From NCBI RefSeq assembly GCF_000685215.1, contig NZ_ARYJ01000011.1, positions 43,434 to 107,433 of the forward strand: a stretch of DNA of 64,000 nt, in the 5' to 3' direction. Every line of letters starts with the position of its first letter. The stretch's first letter is position 1. The notes beneath the pieces were generated by a model. The model ran no database searches. It was not told where the DNA came from and saw only the letters and a list, made by a program, of their open reading frames with translations. A program made the position numbers and the translations under genes. Source of the DNA: Hyphomonas jannaschiana VP2. Its GTDB lineage: Bacteria > Pseudomonadota > Alphaproteobacteria > Caulobacterales > Hyphomonadaceae. Positions 35,885 through 45,090 of the stretch are shown here, in pieces.

Positions 35885-36282
35885 GAGACCTGCCGGATCC
35901 ATTCGCTGAGATTGTAGTAGGTCGTCACACGGCGGATGAAGCCGTCCTCGACCTCGAAGAACGCCCCTGCGGGAAGACGGTAGCGCTGCCCATGCGCGGG
36001 TGGCAAATCCCCGTCGGTCGTCCTGTAGATGCCGTTGACGATGAACTCGGCCGCCGCGCGTCTCCCATTCCGGGAGACCATGATGGCCATATCGGTCAGC
36101 TGCTCGCTGTAGCAGGTGTCCATATGTTCCATGAAAGCGCGGAACTTGTCCTTGCCGCCGCGGGCCGTGCCTTCGTTCACGTCATGGCGGACATCATCCG
36201 CCAGGCAGGCCAGCATGCCTTCCCGGTCTCCGGCATTGAAGGCCTCATAATAGCGCTCGATGAGGGCTTCCGTTTTGGTCAT
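35881..36282 (-). CDS. SnoaL-like / ketosteroid isomerase-like protein
   Basis: 133-residue protein of the NTF2-like fold: EALIERYYEAFNAGDREGML ACLADDVRHDVNEG at the N-terminus, and a C-terminal GQRYRLPAGAFFEVEDGFIR RVTTYYNLSEW. This is close to the nuclear transport factor 2-like enzymes including steroid delta-isomerases; the precise chemistry is unknown. ATG at 36282 overlaps the desaturase stop by 4 nt, and its own stop overlaps the GNAT start. Its place beside a sterol desaturase hints at sterol or isoprenoid chemistry, but that is inference. Confidence 0.85.
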   Translation of the reverse strand: MTKTEALIERYYEAFNAGDREGMLACLADDVRHDVNEGTARGGKDKFRAFMEHMDTCYSEQLTDMAIMVSRNGRRAAAEFIVNGIYRTTDGDLPPAHGQRYRLPAGAFFEVEDGFIRRVTTYYNLSEWIRQVS

Positions 36283-37208
36283 CTGGGGAGTCCTGGTTTG
36301 CCGGCCTGGTCCGGGTGGGTGTCGACATAAGCCTGTTTCAGCTCGACGGAGCGGCTGTGGTGGCCATCGGGGCTCCAGCCCGGGGCGTTGATCATGCGGC
36401 CGAACCATTTGTCCGGGCGCAGACCATCGTTGGCGCAGTCCTTCATCAGGGCGAAGAATTCGTGGAAGGCGACCGTGAAGGGATTGTAGGAGCCGACCGG
36501 TTTGACGATGCCATAGACCGGCTTGTCCTCGTCCAGTTCCGGCACAAACGTTCCGAACATCTTGTCCCAGATGATGAAGACACCGGCATAATTGGTGTCG
36601 AGGTAACGCGGGTTGGTGGCGTGGTGCACGCGGTGGTGCGACGGCGTGTTCATCACCGCCTCGAACCATTTCGGCATCCTGTTGATGGCCTCGGTGTGGA
36701 TCCAGAACTGGTAGAGCAGGTTCCAGCCCGCTGCGAAGCCGATCAGGTAAGGGTGGAAGCCGAGTATCACCATCGGAAGGCCGAGAATGTAGAGCCCGGT
36801 GAAGGGGCCGAACCAGGGCTGGCGCAGGGCGGTGGTCAGATTGTAGTGCTCGGAAGAGTGGTGCGTGACATGCTCCATCCACCACCAGCGCGCGCGGTGG
36901 GCGAAACGGTGCTTCCAGTAATAGATGAAGTCGTAGAGCACGAAACAGGCAAGGAAGCTCCACCAGGTATAGGGCAGGGTGAGTACCCGGTAGGGCCAGG
37001 CAATGATCAGCAGCCAGAAGAACAGTGTCGCGGTTGCCGTGTTCACGACGACATTACCGATGCCCATGGCCAGCGAGGTGAAGGCGTCTTTCGTTTCATA
37101 CCGCCCGTGCAGACGGCCGGATTTGACGCCCCACCATTCCAGGGCGACGGACAACACGAAGAAGGGCGCCGCATAGGTCGTGACGGGGGGGAAGTCGTGG
37201 AATTCCAT
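36279..37208 (-). CDS. Sterol desaturase / fatty acid hydroxylase superfamily protein
   Basis: 309-residue integral membrane di-iron enzyme. Several hydrophobic segments surround the three His clusters: HRFAH, HHSSEHYN and HHRVHHATN, which bind the iron pair. Members hydroxylate or desaturate sterols, carotenoids or lipid chains with O2. ATG at 37208 has only a weak upstream site (GGTATCCC). It lies 14 nt after the amidohydrolase stop, and is first of a coupled trio with SnoaL and GNAT genes. Confidence 0.92.
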   Translation of the reverse strand: MEFHDFPPVTTYAAPFFVLSVALEWWGVKSGRLHGRYETKDAFTSLAMGIGNVVVNTATATLFFWLLIIAWPYRVLTLPYTWWSFLACFVLYDFIYYWKHRFAHRARWWWMEHVTHHSSEHYNLTTALRQPWFGPFTGLYILGLPMVILGFHPYLIGFAAGWNLLYQFWIHTEAINRMPKWFEAVMNTPSHHRVHHATNPRYLDTNYAGVFIIWDKMFGTFVPELDEDKPVYGIVKPVGSYNPFTVAFHEFFALMKDCANDGLRPDKWFGRMINAPGWSPDGHHSRSVELKQAYVDTHPDQAGKPGLPR

Positions 37209-37222
37209 GGGATACCGCCGGA

Positions 37223-38530
37223 CTAGAGCGCGTCGCCCTGGGCTTTTCCGCCAACCTTGTAGACAACGCCTTCCTTCATCACGAAGTCCACATCACTGAG
37301 GATGGAGATGTCTTCCAGCGGATCGCCTTTGACAGCCACGAAATCAGCCGAGCAACCGACATCCACACAACCGACGACTCCCGCTTTGCCGAGAGCGTCG
37401 GCGGCATTCACCGTCGCGGCCTGCAGTGCCTGCATCGGCGTCATGCCGAAGGTGACCATGCGGGAGAACTGGTTGCCGTTCAGCCCGTGCGGATAAACCC
37501 CGGAATCCGAGCCGAACACCATCTTCACCCCGGCATCCACGGCGCGGGTGAAACTGTCACGCTGGATTTTGGAGATGGCGCGCTCCTTGTTGAGCGACTC
37601 TTCCAGCACGCCGTTCTTTTCGCCTTCGGAGAGGGTGTATTCGGTGTTGTAGATGTCCATGGACAGCCAGACGCCGCGGTCTTTCGCCAGCTGGATCGTC
37701 TCGTCATCGAGGATCGACGCATGTTCGATCGTGTCGATACCGGCCAGGATCGCGTTGCGTATGCCGATCGTGCCATGGGCATGGCTGGCGATCTTCAGGC
37801 CGCGGGCATGCGCCTCTTCGGCTGCGGCTGTCAGCTCTTCCAGCGTTCCCTGAGCCGCGCCAAGCGCAGTGCCTTTGGAGAACACGCCGCCGGTGGAGCA
37901 GGTCTTGATGAGGTCGACCCCGTATTTGATGTTCTCGCGCACTTTCTCGCGGAACTCCCACGGGCCGGTCGCGACGCCTTCGCCTGAGAGGGCGTATTCC
38001 GATGGCAGGAGATTGTTGTCGGAACAGTGTCCGCCGACGATCCCCACCGGCGGGCCGGAGACATACATGCGCGGGCCGGGCACCTCGCCGGCATTAATGG
38101 AATCGCGCAGGGCGACATCCCCATAGGAGTCCGCACCGACATTGCGCACGGTGGTAAACCCGGCCAGCAGGGTCAGACGGGCATTCTTCGCGCCTTTCAG
38201 GACCTTGCGCTCATCCGACAGGCTGAGGGAGTAATAGGGGCCGTCTGTCGGGTCGCCCGTCAGGTGGACGTGCATGTCGATAAAGCCGGGCATCATCGTC
38301 GATCCGCTGCCGAATTCGATGATGTTGCCGCTTTTCGGGGCCTTCAGGGTGGATTTCGTGCCCCTGGCCGTGATCTTGCCATCCGTAATCATGAACGCTG
38401 CGTTCCGGATAACTTTGCCATCTGCCGGATCGATGAAGCGGTCTGCCGAGACATATGTGGTTTCGGCCAGGGCCGGGGCAGTCATGGCCGAAGCGATAGC
38501 AAGCGCGGCGAAGGCGGGCGTCAGTCTCAT
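37223..38530 (-). CDS. Secreted amidohydrolase (imidazolonepropionase-like / prolidase-like)
   Basis: 435 residues with a cleavable signal peptide (MRLTPAFAALAIASAMTAPA, cut after ALA). The metal site opens with FIDMHVHLTG (HxH), followed by SHAHGTIGIRNAILAGIDTI EHAS and VFGSDSGVYPHG with the catalytic Asp. These periplasmic enzymes cleave Xaa-Pro or other amide bonds; the substrate is unknown. It is divergent from a crotonase gene. The desaturase operon follows 14 nt later and may be co-transcribed. Confidence 0.9.
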   Translation of the reverse strand: MRLTPAFAALAIASAMTAPALAETTYVSADRFIDPADGKVIRNAAFMITDGKITARGTKSTLKAPKSGNIIEFGSGSTMMPGFIDMHVHLTGDPTDGPYYSLSLSDERKVLKGAKNARLTLLAGFTTVRNVGADSYGDVALRDSINAGEVPGPRMYVSGPPVGIVGGHCSDNNLLPSEYALSGEGVATGPWEFREKVRENIKYGVDLIKTCSTGGVFSKGTALGAAQGTLEELTAAAEEAHARGLKIASHAHGTIGIRNAILAGIDTIEHASILDDETIQLAKDRGVWLSMDIYNTEYTLSEGEKNGVLEESLNKERAISKIQRDSFTRAVDAGVKMVFGSDSGVYPHGLNGNQFSRMVTFGMTPMQALQAATVNAADALGKAGVVGCVDVGCSADFVAVKGDPLEDISILSDVDFVMKEGVVYKVGGKAQGDAL

Positions 38531-38712
38531 GAGGGGCGTCCTGTGCTGGCGAACTGGAAATCAACCGGACTATCCTGTCCGTTCATGCGCCGCGTCAAGC
38601 GGATGACGCGGCGGCGCCTGTCGGCCCGGCCGGTCGATTGCGCGCCCTGACCGCTTGACGAACCCTGCGGAACCCCGCCTCACTGGCCGCTGAAGCAAAA
38701 GGGAGATCGGCC

Positions 38713-39633
38713 ATGGCCGCAACGTCGCTCAAGACTTTCGAGGAAATCAAGCTGGAGAAGGAAGACGGCATCGCCATCCTGACCCTTCACCGGCCAGACA
38801 AGATGAACGCCTTCACCGGCAAGATGATGCAGGAAATGATCGAGGCCTTCGACATCACCGATGCGGATGACGATGTGCGCGTGGTGATCGTGACGGGACA
38901 TGGCGACCGGGCCTTCTGTGCCGGGGCTGACCTGTCGGCCGGCGCAAAGACGTTCGATTATGACAAGCGCGCCGGTGACGGCGAGGCGGGCCGTACGGCC
39001 AGTGAGGACATCCAGCGCGACGGCGGTGGCCGCGTGACGCTCCGCATCTTTGACAGCCTGAAGCCGGTAATTGGTGCCATCAATGGCGCGGCCGTTGGTA
39101 TCGGCGTGACCATGCAGCTGCCGATGGACATCCGCCTGGCCGCCGATAACGCCCGTTTCGGTTTTGTCTTCAACCGCCGGGGAATCAACCCGGAGGCGGC
39201 ATCTTCCTACTTCCTGCCGCGGCTCGTCGGCATCCAGCAGGCGCTGGACTGGTGCTACACCGGCCGGATCTTCCCGGCGCAGGAAGCACTCGATGCGGGC
39301 TTCGTGAAAGCGGTCTATCCGCAGGCAGAGCTTCTGGACAAAGCGAAAGAACTGGCCCGCGAGATCGCTGACAACACGGCGGCTGTCTCCACCACGCTGA
39401 CCCGTCACATGATGTGGCGCATGCTGGGCGCGAGCCATCCGATGGAAGCGCACATTGTCGACAGCGCCGCCATCTATTCGCGCGGCAAGACCGAAGATGC
39501 CCGCGAGGGCGTGATGAGCTTCCTCGAGAAGCGCAAGCCGACCTATCCGGTGAAAGTCTCCGACGGCATGCCGAACTTCTTCCCGTGGTGGGAAGAACCG
39601 GAGTTCAAATGGATTGGCGGTGACGGTTCGTGA
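38713..39633 (+). CDS. Enoyl-CoA hydratase/isomerase family protein
   Basis: 306-residue crotonase. ILTLHRPDKMNAFTGKMMQE opens the fold; FCAGADLSAG is the oxyanion hole, and the IGAINGAAVGIGVTMQLPMD IRLAAD block is typical. Glu in NRRGINPEAAS occupies the catalytic position of hydratases (the second one, in the first helix pair, is less clear). The C-terminal extension (FFPWWEEPEF) is longer than in short-chain hydratases. ATG at 38713 follows AAAAGGGAGATC. The stop overlaps the epoxide hydrolase start by 4 nt. Confidence 0.9.
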   Translation: MAATSLKTFEEIKLEKEDGIAILTLHRPDKMNAFTGKMMQEMIEAFDITDADDDVRVVIVTGHGDRAFCAGADLSAGAKTFDYDKRAGDGEAGRTASEDIQRDGGGRVTLRIFDSLKPVIGAINGAAVGIGVTMQLPMDIRLAADNARFGFVFNRRGINPEAASSYFLPRLVGIQQALDWCYTGRIFPAQEALDAGFVKAVYPQAELLDKAKELAREIADNTAAVSTTLTRHMMWRMLGASHPMEAHIVDSAAIYSRGKTEDAREGVMSFLEKRKPTYPVKVSDGMPNFFPWWEEPEFKWIGGDGS

Positions 39634-40601
39634 GCGATCAGCATTTCGAGTTCGTAAAGACAAATGGCGTCACGCTTCGCGTGGCGACCGCCGGGGACGG
39701 GCCGCTTGTCGTGCTCGTCCACGGTTTCCCCGAAAGCTGGTATTCCTGGCGCCACCAGATCAGGGCGCTGAGTGAGGCCGGCTATCGCGTCGCCGCGCCG
39801 GATGTCCGTGGCTATGGCGAGTCCGACCGGCCGGAACCGGTGGAGGCCTATGACCTCGAAAGCCTGACGGGCGACATTGCCGGTCTGGCAGAAGCCTTGT
39901 CACCGGGGGAGAAAGCGGTCGTCGTCGGCCATGACTGGGGCGCGCCGATTGCCTGGAACACAGCCCGTCTTCATGCGGACAAGTTCCGGGCGGTGGCAGG
40001 CCTTTCTGTGCCCTACCTGCCGATGGGCGATGTGATGTTCCTGGACATGGTGCACAAAGTGTTCACCGAGCGCGGCCTGTTCTTCTATCAGGTCTACTTT
40101 CAGGACATTGGCCCGCCGGAAGCGGAGCTCGAAGCGGATCCCGCGGCAACGATCCGGAAGTTCTACTATGCGATCTCCGGCGATGCGCCGGACGGCACAT
40201 GGCCGACGGACAAGAAGCATGGCGACACGCTGCTGCACCGCTTGCCGGAACCGCCGATGCCGCTTCCGTGGCTGAGCGAGGAAGACGTTGCCTATTACGA
40301 CAGCCAGTTCCGCAAATCCGGCTTCCGTGGGCCGCTGAACCGCTACCGCAATCATGCGCGCGATTATGCGTTCCTGAAGAGCCATCTGGCCAATCCGGTG
40401 ATCCAGCAGCCATCGCTGTTCGTTGGGGGGACGAAGGACCTGGTGCTGAAAATGTTCCAGGGCGACATCGTTGCGGCGATGAAACCGAACCTGGCGGACC
40501 TGCGCGGCTGCCACCTGCTGGAGGGCTGTGGCCACTGGACCCAGCAGGAGCGTCCGGACGCGGTGAACCGCTATCTGATCGACTGGCTGGGCGGGCTGTA
40601 A
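39630..40601 (+). CDS. Alpha/beta hydrolase, epoxide hydrolase-like
   Basis: 323-residue enzyme of the soluble epoxide hydrolase type. The oxyanion motif is VLVHGFPESWYSWRHQI, and the nucleophile elbow is VVVGHDWGAPIAW with Asp102 in place of Ser, diagnostic of epoxide hydrolase or haloalkane dehalogenase. The charge relay His is in GCGHWTQQERPD near the end. GTG at 39630 overlaps the crotonase stop (GTGA). Coupling to a crotonase suggests breakdown of an unsaturated acid or its epoxide. Confidence 0.9.
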   Translation: MSDQHFEFVKTNGVTLRVATAGDGPLVVLVHGFPESWYSWRHQIRALSEAGYRVAAPDVRGYGESDRPEPVEAYDLESLTGDIAGLAEALSPGEKAVVVGHDWGAPIAWNTARLHADKFRAVAGLSVPYLPMGDVMFLDMVHKVFTERGLFFYQVYFQDIGPPEAELEADPAATIRKFYYAISGDAPDGTWPTDKKHGDTLLHRLPEPPMPLPWLSEEDVAYYDSQFRKSGFRGPLNRYRNHARDYAFLKSHLANPVIQQPSLFVGGTKDLVLKMFQGDIVAAMKPNLADLRGCHLLEGCGHWTQQERPDAVNRYLIDWLGGL

Positions 40602-40632
40602 GGCCCGCCTGCCGGCACGATCCGGACGTCCT

Positions 40633-41403
40633 TCAGAAGTTCACGCGATTGGAGACGGCGCCGTCCACGATCAGGTTCACGCCTGTCGTGTAGGATGAGG
40701 CGGGGCTGGCGAGGAATACGGCCGCATTGGCGATCTCCTGCGGTGTTGCACAGCGCCCGGTCGGATTGCGGGAATTGGCCTGTTTGAAGAATTCCGGCTG
40801 GTTGGTCTCGATCATGTGCCAGATGCCACCCTCGAAATAGACCATGCCCGGCGAGACGACATTCACGCGCAGGCGCTTGGCCGCATTTTCGCGGGCGAGC
40901 CCTTTGGCGAAGTGGATGAGCGACGCTTTGACCGGTCCATAGGAGTCCGCCCGGTCGGCCTGAGCCGCCGACACGGACGCGATGATGACGAAGGCTGCGT
41001 CGCCATGCGACTTTGCGGCCTTGTCGAGGAAGGGCTCCGCGGCATTGAACGCGTTCACAGCGCCCAGCACGTCCAGCTGGAAATTCTGGGTCCAGGCTTC
41101 CGGCGTGTTGCCCTGTGCCATGGCACCGGCGTTGGAAACGAGAATGTCGATACCCCCCAGCTCGACCCCGGCCTTGCGGATCCAGGATTTCAGGGCATCG
41201 GCGTCAGTAATGTCGACAGAGGCGCCGGTCGATTTCACGCCGCGTGACTGAAGCGCTTCCACCGTTTCGGCGACCTGCCCGGCGTTCCGGGCGCAGACGG
41301 CGACGTTCGCGCCTTCGCCCGCCAGCGTTTCTGCGATCGCGCGTCCGATGCCGCGTGTGCCGCCAAGAATGACGGCGTTCTTTCCTTTGAGATGCAGATC
41401 CAT
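40633..41403 (-). CDS. SDR family oxidoreductase
   Basis: 256-residue short-chain dehydrogenase. Cofactor loop VILGGTRGIGRAIAETL (TGxxxGxG variant), LVSNAGAMAQG, catalytic Ser in ASVSAAQADRADSYGPVKAS LIHFAKGLA with the Y-x3-K pair (Tyr, Lys), then VVSPGMVYFEGG. Probably NAD(P)H-dependent; the substrate is unknown. ATG at 41403 follows AGGAGG. Convergent with the epoxide hydrolase, monocistronic. Confidence 0.9.
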   Translation of the reverse strand: MDLHLKGKNAVILGGTRGIGRAIAETLAGEGANVAVCARNAGQVAETVEALQSRGVKSTGASVDITDADALKSWIRKAGVELGGIDILVSNAGAMAQGNTPEAWTQNFQLDVLGAVNAFNAAEPFLDKAAKSHGDAAFVIIASVSAAQADRADSYGPVKASLIHFAKGLARENAAKRLRVNVVSPGMVYFEGGIWHMIETNQPEFFKQANSRNPTGRCATPQEIANAAVFLASPASSYTTGVNLIVDGAVSNRVNF

Positions 41404-41507
41404 TTCAGTTTCCTCCTGCGGTTACCAGAGGAGTGTGACGGCAAAGGCCCGCGAAACCAACACCTGTCTTTACGTCCAGGCTTGCCAGCACGCCGTTCGG
41501 TTGGTTG

Positions 41508-42002
41508 ATGGAAGGCATGCAAAGCCTTCTCCCCATCGCAGCCGACATCGGTGAGCGCCTCAGACAGCGCGGCGAGACCGTCGCGATTTCCGAATCCTCC
41601 TCCGGCGGCCTGATCTCCGCAGCGCTGCTGGCTGTGCCCGGCGCCTCGGCCTTTTACCGGGGTGGCGGGGTGATTTACACGCCGCAGGCATTCCGGGGGT
41701 TACTCGGTCTGACGAAAGAGGACCTGGGCGACATGCGGTCTTCGACCGAACCCTATGCGCGGCTCTTGTCCCGCACGATACGGGGCAGGCTGCGTGCGGA
41801 TTGGGGCCTTTGTGAAACCGGTGCTTCCGGGCCGAATGGCAATCCCTATGGCGATGCTGCCGGGCATACCTGTGTGGCGGTCTGCGGCCCGGACCGGTTC
41901 GAGGTGTCAAGGACACTGGAGACCGGCCTCAGCGACCGGGAAGACAATATGCGCCGGTTCGCCATCGAGGCGCTGGACCTGCTCCACGCGGCTTTGGCCT
42001 GA
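41508..42002 (+). CDS. CinA C-terminal domain amidohydrolase (PncC-like)
   Basis: 164-residue single-domain protein matching nicotinamide-nucleotide amidase PncC, which recycles NMN to nicotinate mononucleotide. The active-site block is AISESSSGGLISAALLAVPG ASAFYRGGGVIYTP, followed by DWGLCETGASGPNGNPYGDA. The N-terminal MoCF domain of full-length CinA is absent. ATG 41508 or 41517 (behind GGAAGG) are both possible. It converges with dnaB with 3 nt between stops. Confidence 0.85.
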   Translation: MEGMQSLLPIAADIGERLRQRGETVAISESSSGGLISAALLAVPGASAFYRGGGVIYTPQAFRGLLGLTKEDLGDMRSSTEPYARLLSRTIRGRLRADWGLCETGASGPNGNPYGDAAGHTCVAVCGPDRFEVSRTLETGLSDREDNMRRFAIEALDLLHAALA

Positions 42003-42005
42003 GCG

Positions 42006-43505
42006 CTATTCGAGGTCTGCAGCGTAGCCTTTTTGCTCCTTGGTCAGGTCGCCGAAGCGGGTGACGTTGGAGTCGAAGGCGAGTTCCACGCGGCCGATCG
42101 GGCCGTGACGCTGTTTGCCGATGATGCATTCGGCTTTGCCGTAAACTTCATCCATCCGCTGGCGCCACTGAGCCCATTTTTCGTTTGAGGCCGGGTCGGT
42201 CGGGTCGGCGCCGGGTTCGGTCCGGGCGAGGTAGTATTCCTCACGGTAGACGAACATGACGACGTCGGCGTCCTGCTCGATGGAGCCGGATTCACGCAGG
42301 TCGGAGAGCTGCGGGCGCTTGTCGTCACGCTGCTCCACGGCACGGGAGAGCTGGGACAGGGCGATGATGGGGACGTTCAGGTCCTTGGCAAGCGCCTTCA
42401 GCGATGTCGTGATCTGGGTGATCTCCTGCACACGGCTGGCATTGGCGCCAGACGTGCTGACGGTGATCAGCTGCAGGTAGTCGATCACGATCATGTCGAG
42501 GCCGACGGAGCGCTGCAGGCGGCGGGCGCGCGCGGCCAGCTGGCTGATCGAGATACCGCCGGTGTCGTCGATATAGAGCGGCAGGTTCTGAAGCTCTTCG
42601 GTCGCTTCGCGGAGGCGTTCGAAGTCGCTCTTGTCCAGATCACCCTGACGGATGCGGTGGGTCGTGATGCCAGTGCGCTCCGCAATGATACGCGTGGCCA
42701 GCTGTTCGTTCGACATCTCCAGTGAGAAGAAGCCAACGATCGCTCCGTCAACGGTCTTCTTGGAACCGTCTTCCTGCATCTCCGCGCGATAGGCAGAGGC
42801 CGCGTTGTAGGCGATGTTGGTCGCCAGCGATGTCTTACCCATCGACGGACGTCCGGCGAGGATGATCAGGTCGGACCGGTGCATGCCGCCAAGCTTTTCG
42901 TCCAGGTCGCGCAGGCCCGTCGGGATACCGGCAATCTTGCCTTCGCGCTTGTAGGCCGCCTCTGCGGTCTTCAAAGATTCCGTCAGCGCTTCGGCAAAGC
43001 TGGTGAAGCCCCGGCCCGAGGCGCCACGCTCTGCGAGATCGAACAGCTGGCGTTCGGCCAGTTCGATCTGGCGCTCGCCGCTTTCTTCAGGGGCAGGAGA
43101 CAGGGCTCGGCCCTGCAGGTCGCTCCCGATGCTGACCAGAGAGCGGCGCATGGCCAGGTCGCGGATCATGTGCGCGTAGTCGCTGACTTCCGCGCCGAAG
43201 GCCGCCGAATCAAGGAGCTGTTCGAGATAGCGGGCGCCGCCGATCTCGGTGAGTTTTTCAGCCTTTTCGAAATGTTCGCGCAGGGTCACACCATCGGCGA
43301 TGCGGCCCTGCTGGATCATCACCGAGGCGACCTCATAGAGTTCCTGATGCGCCGGAGCGTAAAAATCCGATGAGCGCAGGATGTCGGCGACACGTTGATA
43401 CGAGTTGTTGTCGAACAGGATCGCACCCAGCACAGCGGCTTCGGCCGACAAATTATGCGGCGGTGCGATGGCGTCTTTCGGGGAACCGGTATCGTCGAGA
43501 GGCAT
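42006..43505 (-). CDS. dnaB: Replicative DNA helicase DnaB
   Basis: 499-residue hexameric helicase. N-terminal DnaG-interaction domain (NLSAEAAVLGAILFDNNSYQ), then RecA-like core with Walker A GRPSMGKTSLATNIAYNAA, LFSLEMSNEQLATRIIAE-type H1a region, Walker B VIDYLQLI and the arginine-finger region with PIIALSQLSRAVEQRDDKRP QLSDLRESGSIEQDAD. Upstream are rpsF-rpsR-rplI on the same strand, a usual bacterial neighbour set. ATG at 43505 was chosen by family length; the Shine-Dalgarno is weak. Confidence 0.97.
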   Translation of the reverse strand: MPLDDTGSPKDAIAPPHNLSAEAAVLGAILFDNNSYQRVADILRSSDFYAPAHQELYEVASVMIQQGRIADGVTLREHFEKAEKLTEIGGARYLEQLLDSAAFGAEVSDYAHMIRDLAMRRSLVSIGSDLQGRALSPAPEESGERQIELAERQLFDLAERGASGRGFTSFAEALTESLKTAEAAYKREGKIAGIPTGLRDLDEKLGGMHRSDLIILAGRPSMGKTSLATNIAYNAASAYRAEMQEDGSKKTVDGAIVGFFSLEMSNEQLATRIIAERTGITTHRIRQGDLDKSDFERLREATEELQNLPLYIDDTGGISISQLAARARRLQRSVGLDMIVIDYLQLITVSTSGANASRVQEITQITTSLKALAKDLNVPIIALSQLSRAVEQRDDKRPQLSDLRESGSIEQDADVVMFVYREEYYLARTEPGADPTDPASNEKWAQWRQRMDEVYGKAECIIGKQRHGPIGRVELAFDSNVTRFGDLTKEQKGYAADLE

Positions 43506-43611
43506 GGTATTAACCCTACCTTACCTGAGGTGAGAGTGCACGGTGATAGAGCGGTCAGACCTGTGGATAAATACGTGTCATCGGTGGATGATCCGGGAAG
43601 TATCAGATTCG

Positions 43612-43646
43612 CCAAAGAAAAAGGCCGCACCCGGAAGTGCGGCCTT
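43612..43646 (-). terminator. Intrinsic terminator after rplI
   Basis: On the minus strand, AAGGCCGCAC and GTGCGGCCTT form a 10-bp stem with a 6-nt loop, followed by TTTCTTT. It ends the rpsF-rpsR-rplI transcript before dnaB. The rest of the gap to 43506 shows no gene. Confidence 0.85.
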
Positions 43647-43669
43647 TCCGATCTTGTCTGCCGGGAAGC

Positions 43670-44257
43670 TTATTCTTCTTCGGCCGGGCCTTCAGCAGCG
43701 CGGTCAGCAGCCGCTTCGGCCAGTTCGCCGGCCTGCTCGTCAGCCATCGCCTGGTTGGCAGCCTGCAGCGAAGCAACAATGTCTTCGCCTTTGGCCTGAC
43801 GGTCCGCTTCGTCCTGCGAGCGGGCAACGTTTGCCTGCACGGTGACGGTCACTTCCGCGTGGAGGCGGACGGATACGTCGTACATGCCGATCTCTTTGAT
43901 CGGCTTGTCGAGGCGCACGCCCGAACGCGGCACGGTGTAGCCGGCGGCTTCAGCCGCGTCAGCGATGTCACGCGCGGTGACGGAGCCGTAGAGGTGGCCA
44001 GTGTCGCCAGCCTGACGGATCAGCACGAAGATGGCGCCGTCGAGCTTCTGGGATTCGTTCTCAGCAGCTGCGCGGGCTTCGGCGTTGCGGGCTTCGATGG
44101 CTTCGCGTTCACGCTCGAAACGGGCGCGGTTGCGGTCATTGGCCATCAGGGCCTTGCCTTTGGGGAGAAGGAAGTTGCGGGCGAAGCCGTTCTTCACTTT
44201 CACTTCGTCGCCGATGCCACCGAGGTTTTCGACGCGCTCAAGGAGGATCACTTGCAT
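43670..44257 (-). CDS. rplI: 50S ribosomal protein L9
   Basis: 195 residues. N-terminal rRNA-binding domain MQVILLERVENLGGIGDEVK VKNGFARNFLLPKGKA is diagnostic. A long connecting helix rich in Glu/Ala (RAEEREAIEARNAEARAAAE type) and a C-terminal domain with GHLYGSVTARDIADA follow. A charged, Ala/Glu-rich C-terminal extension makes it longer than the 149-residue E. coli form; such tails are common in alphaproteobacteria. 12 nt after rpsR. Confidence 0.97.
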   Translation of the reverse strand: MQVILLERVENLGGIGDEVKVKNGFARNFLLPKGKALMANDRNRARFEREREAIEARNAEARAAAENESQKLDGAIFVLIRQAGDTGHLYGSVTARDIADAAEAAGYTVPRSGVRLDKPIKEIGMYDVSVRLHAEVTVTVQANVARSQDEADRQAKGEDIVASLQAANQAMADEQAGELAEAAADRAAEGPAEEE

Positions 44258-44269
44258 GTCAGTCTCTCC

Positions 44270-44527
44270 TTACTTCACTTCGAAGGGAAGCAGGGCGAGC
44301 ATGCGGGCACGTTTGATGGCCTGGGCAAGCTTGCGCTGGTTCTTCAGGTTCACAGCCGTGATGCGGCTCGGCACGATTTTCCCTTTTTCAGAGATGTAGC
44401 GCTGGAGCAGTTTCACGTCTTTGTAGTCGATCGCCTGGGCGTTATCGCCCGAAAAAGGATCGACCTTGCGGCGGCGGCCGAACGGACGGCGGGCCGGGAT
44501 GTTCGTAATGTTCAGTTTCTGAGCCAT
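44270..44527 (-). CDS. rpsR: 30S ribosomal protein S18
   Basis: 85 residues of the small-subunit platform. [40 protein letters not shown] then [30 protein letters not shown]. Binds S6 and 16S rRNA. 14 nt downstream of rpsF on the same strand; the Shine-Dalgarno GGAAAGGGACAGG precedes the ATG. Confidence 0.98.
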   Translation of the reverse strand: MAQKLNITNIPARRPFGRRRKVDPFSGDNAQAIDYKDVKLLQRYISEKGKIVPSRITAVNLKNQRKLAQAIKRARMLALLPFEVK

Positions 44528-44541
44528 GTCCTGTCCCTTTC

Positions 44542-44880
44542 CTAGTCGCGGCGGCGGTCTTTACGGGAGAGGACCGGCGACGGTTCGTCGGTGAGCTCTT
44601 CCACGCGGATGGTCATGTAGCGCATCACATCTTCCGACAGGCGCTGGCGGCGTTCCAGTTCGTGGATCGCTTCAGCCGGTGCGTCGATGTTGATCAGCGA
44701 GTAGTGACCCTTGCGCTGCTTCTTGATCGGGTAGGCAAGGTTGCGGAGGCCCCAGTATTCGGTTTTGCCGATGGTGGCGCCTTTTTCCTTGAGGAAGCCG
44801 GACAGTTCTTCGACAAAAGAGTCGACCTGGGCCGGCGAGATGTCAGGTCGTGTGATCACGACATGCTCGTAAAAAGCCAT
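44542..44880 (-). CDS. rpsF: 30S ribosomal protein S6
   Basis: 112-residue partner of S18. [20 protein letters not shown] at the N-terminus, [20 protein letters not shown] with the conserved core, and [12 protein letters not shown]. An acidic-basic tail ends in [11 protein letters not shown] at 44880 was chosen over upstream in-frame codons by family alignment. It opens the operon. The 210-nt divergent region to fabD (44881-45090) should contain both promoters; I could not name a leader RNA in it. Confidence 0.98.
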   Translation of the reverse strand: MAFYEHVVITRPDISPAQVDSFVEELSGFLKEKGATIGKTEYWGLRNLAYPIKKQRKGHYSLINIDAPAEAIHELERRQRLSEDVMRYMTIRVEELTDEPSPVLSRKDRRRD

Positions 44881-45090
44881 GTTTTCATTCCCAAAATCAA
44901 AGGGGTGCGGCGCCTGACAGTGGGAAACTGCCGGACGATGGCCCCTCTTCCCCCGGCTCATTCCGGAGTACCAAGGACCGCATCCCTGTCCATGAAGGCG
45001 GCTGTAAAGCCTATCTGGCAAGGAATTTCAATAGCTTGCGCACACGCGGTCTCACCTTTAGGCACGGCGAAAATTTCGGGAGAATCGCCG

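Noticed and set aside
43506..43611. Possible origin- or DnaA-box-like site near dnaB (TGTGGATAAATA)
   Set aside because: A single loose match to TTATCCACA; no cluster of boxes and no replication gene other than dnaB.
44881..45090. Possible S6:S18-type leader RNA in front of rpsF
   Set aside because: Several small stems can be drawn, but the CCG-containing internal loop could not be placed with confidence.
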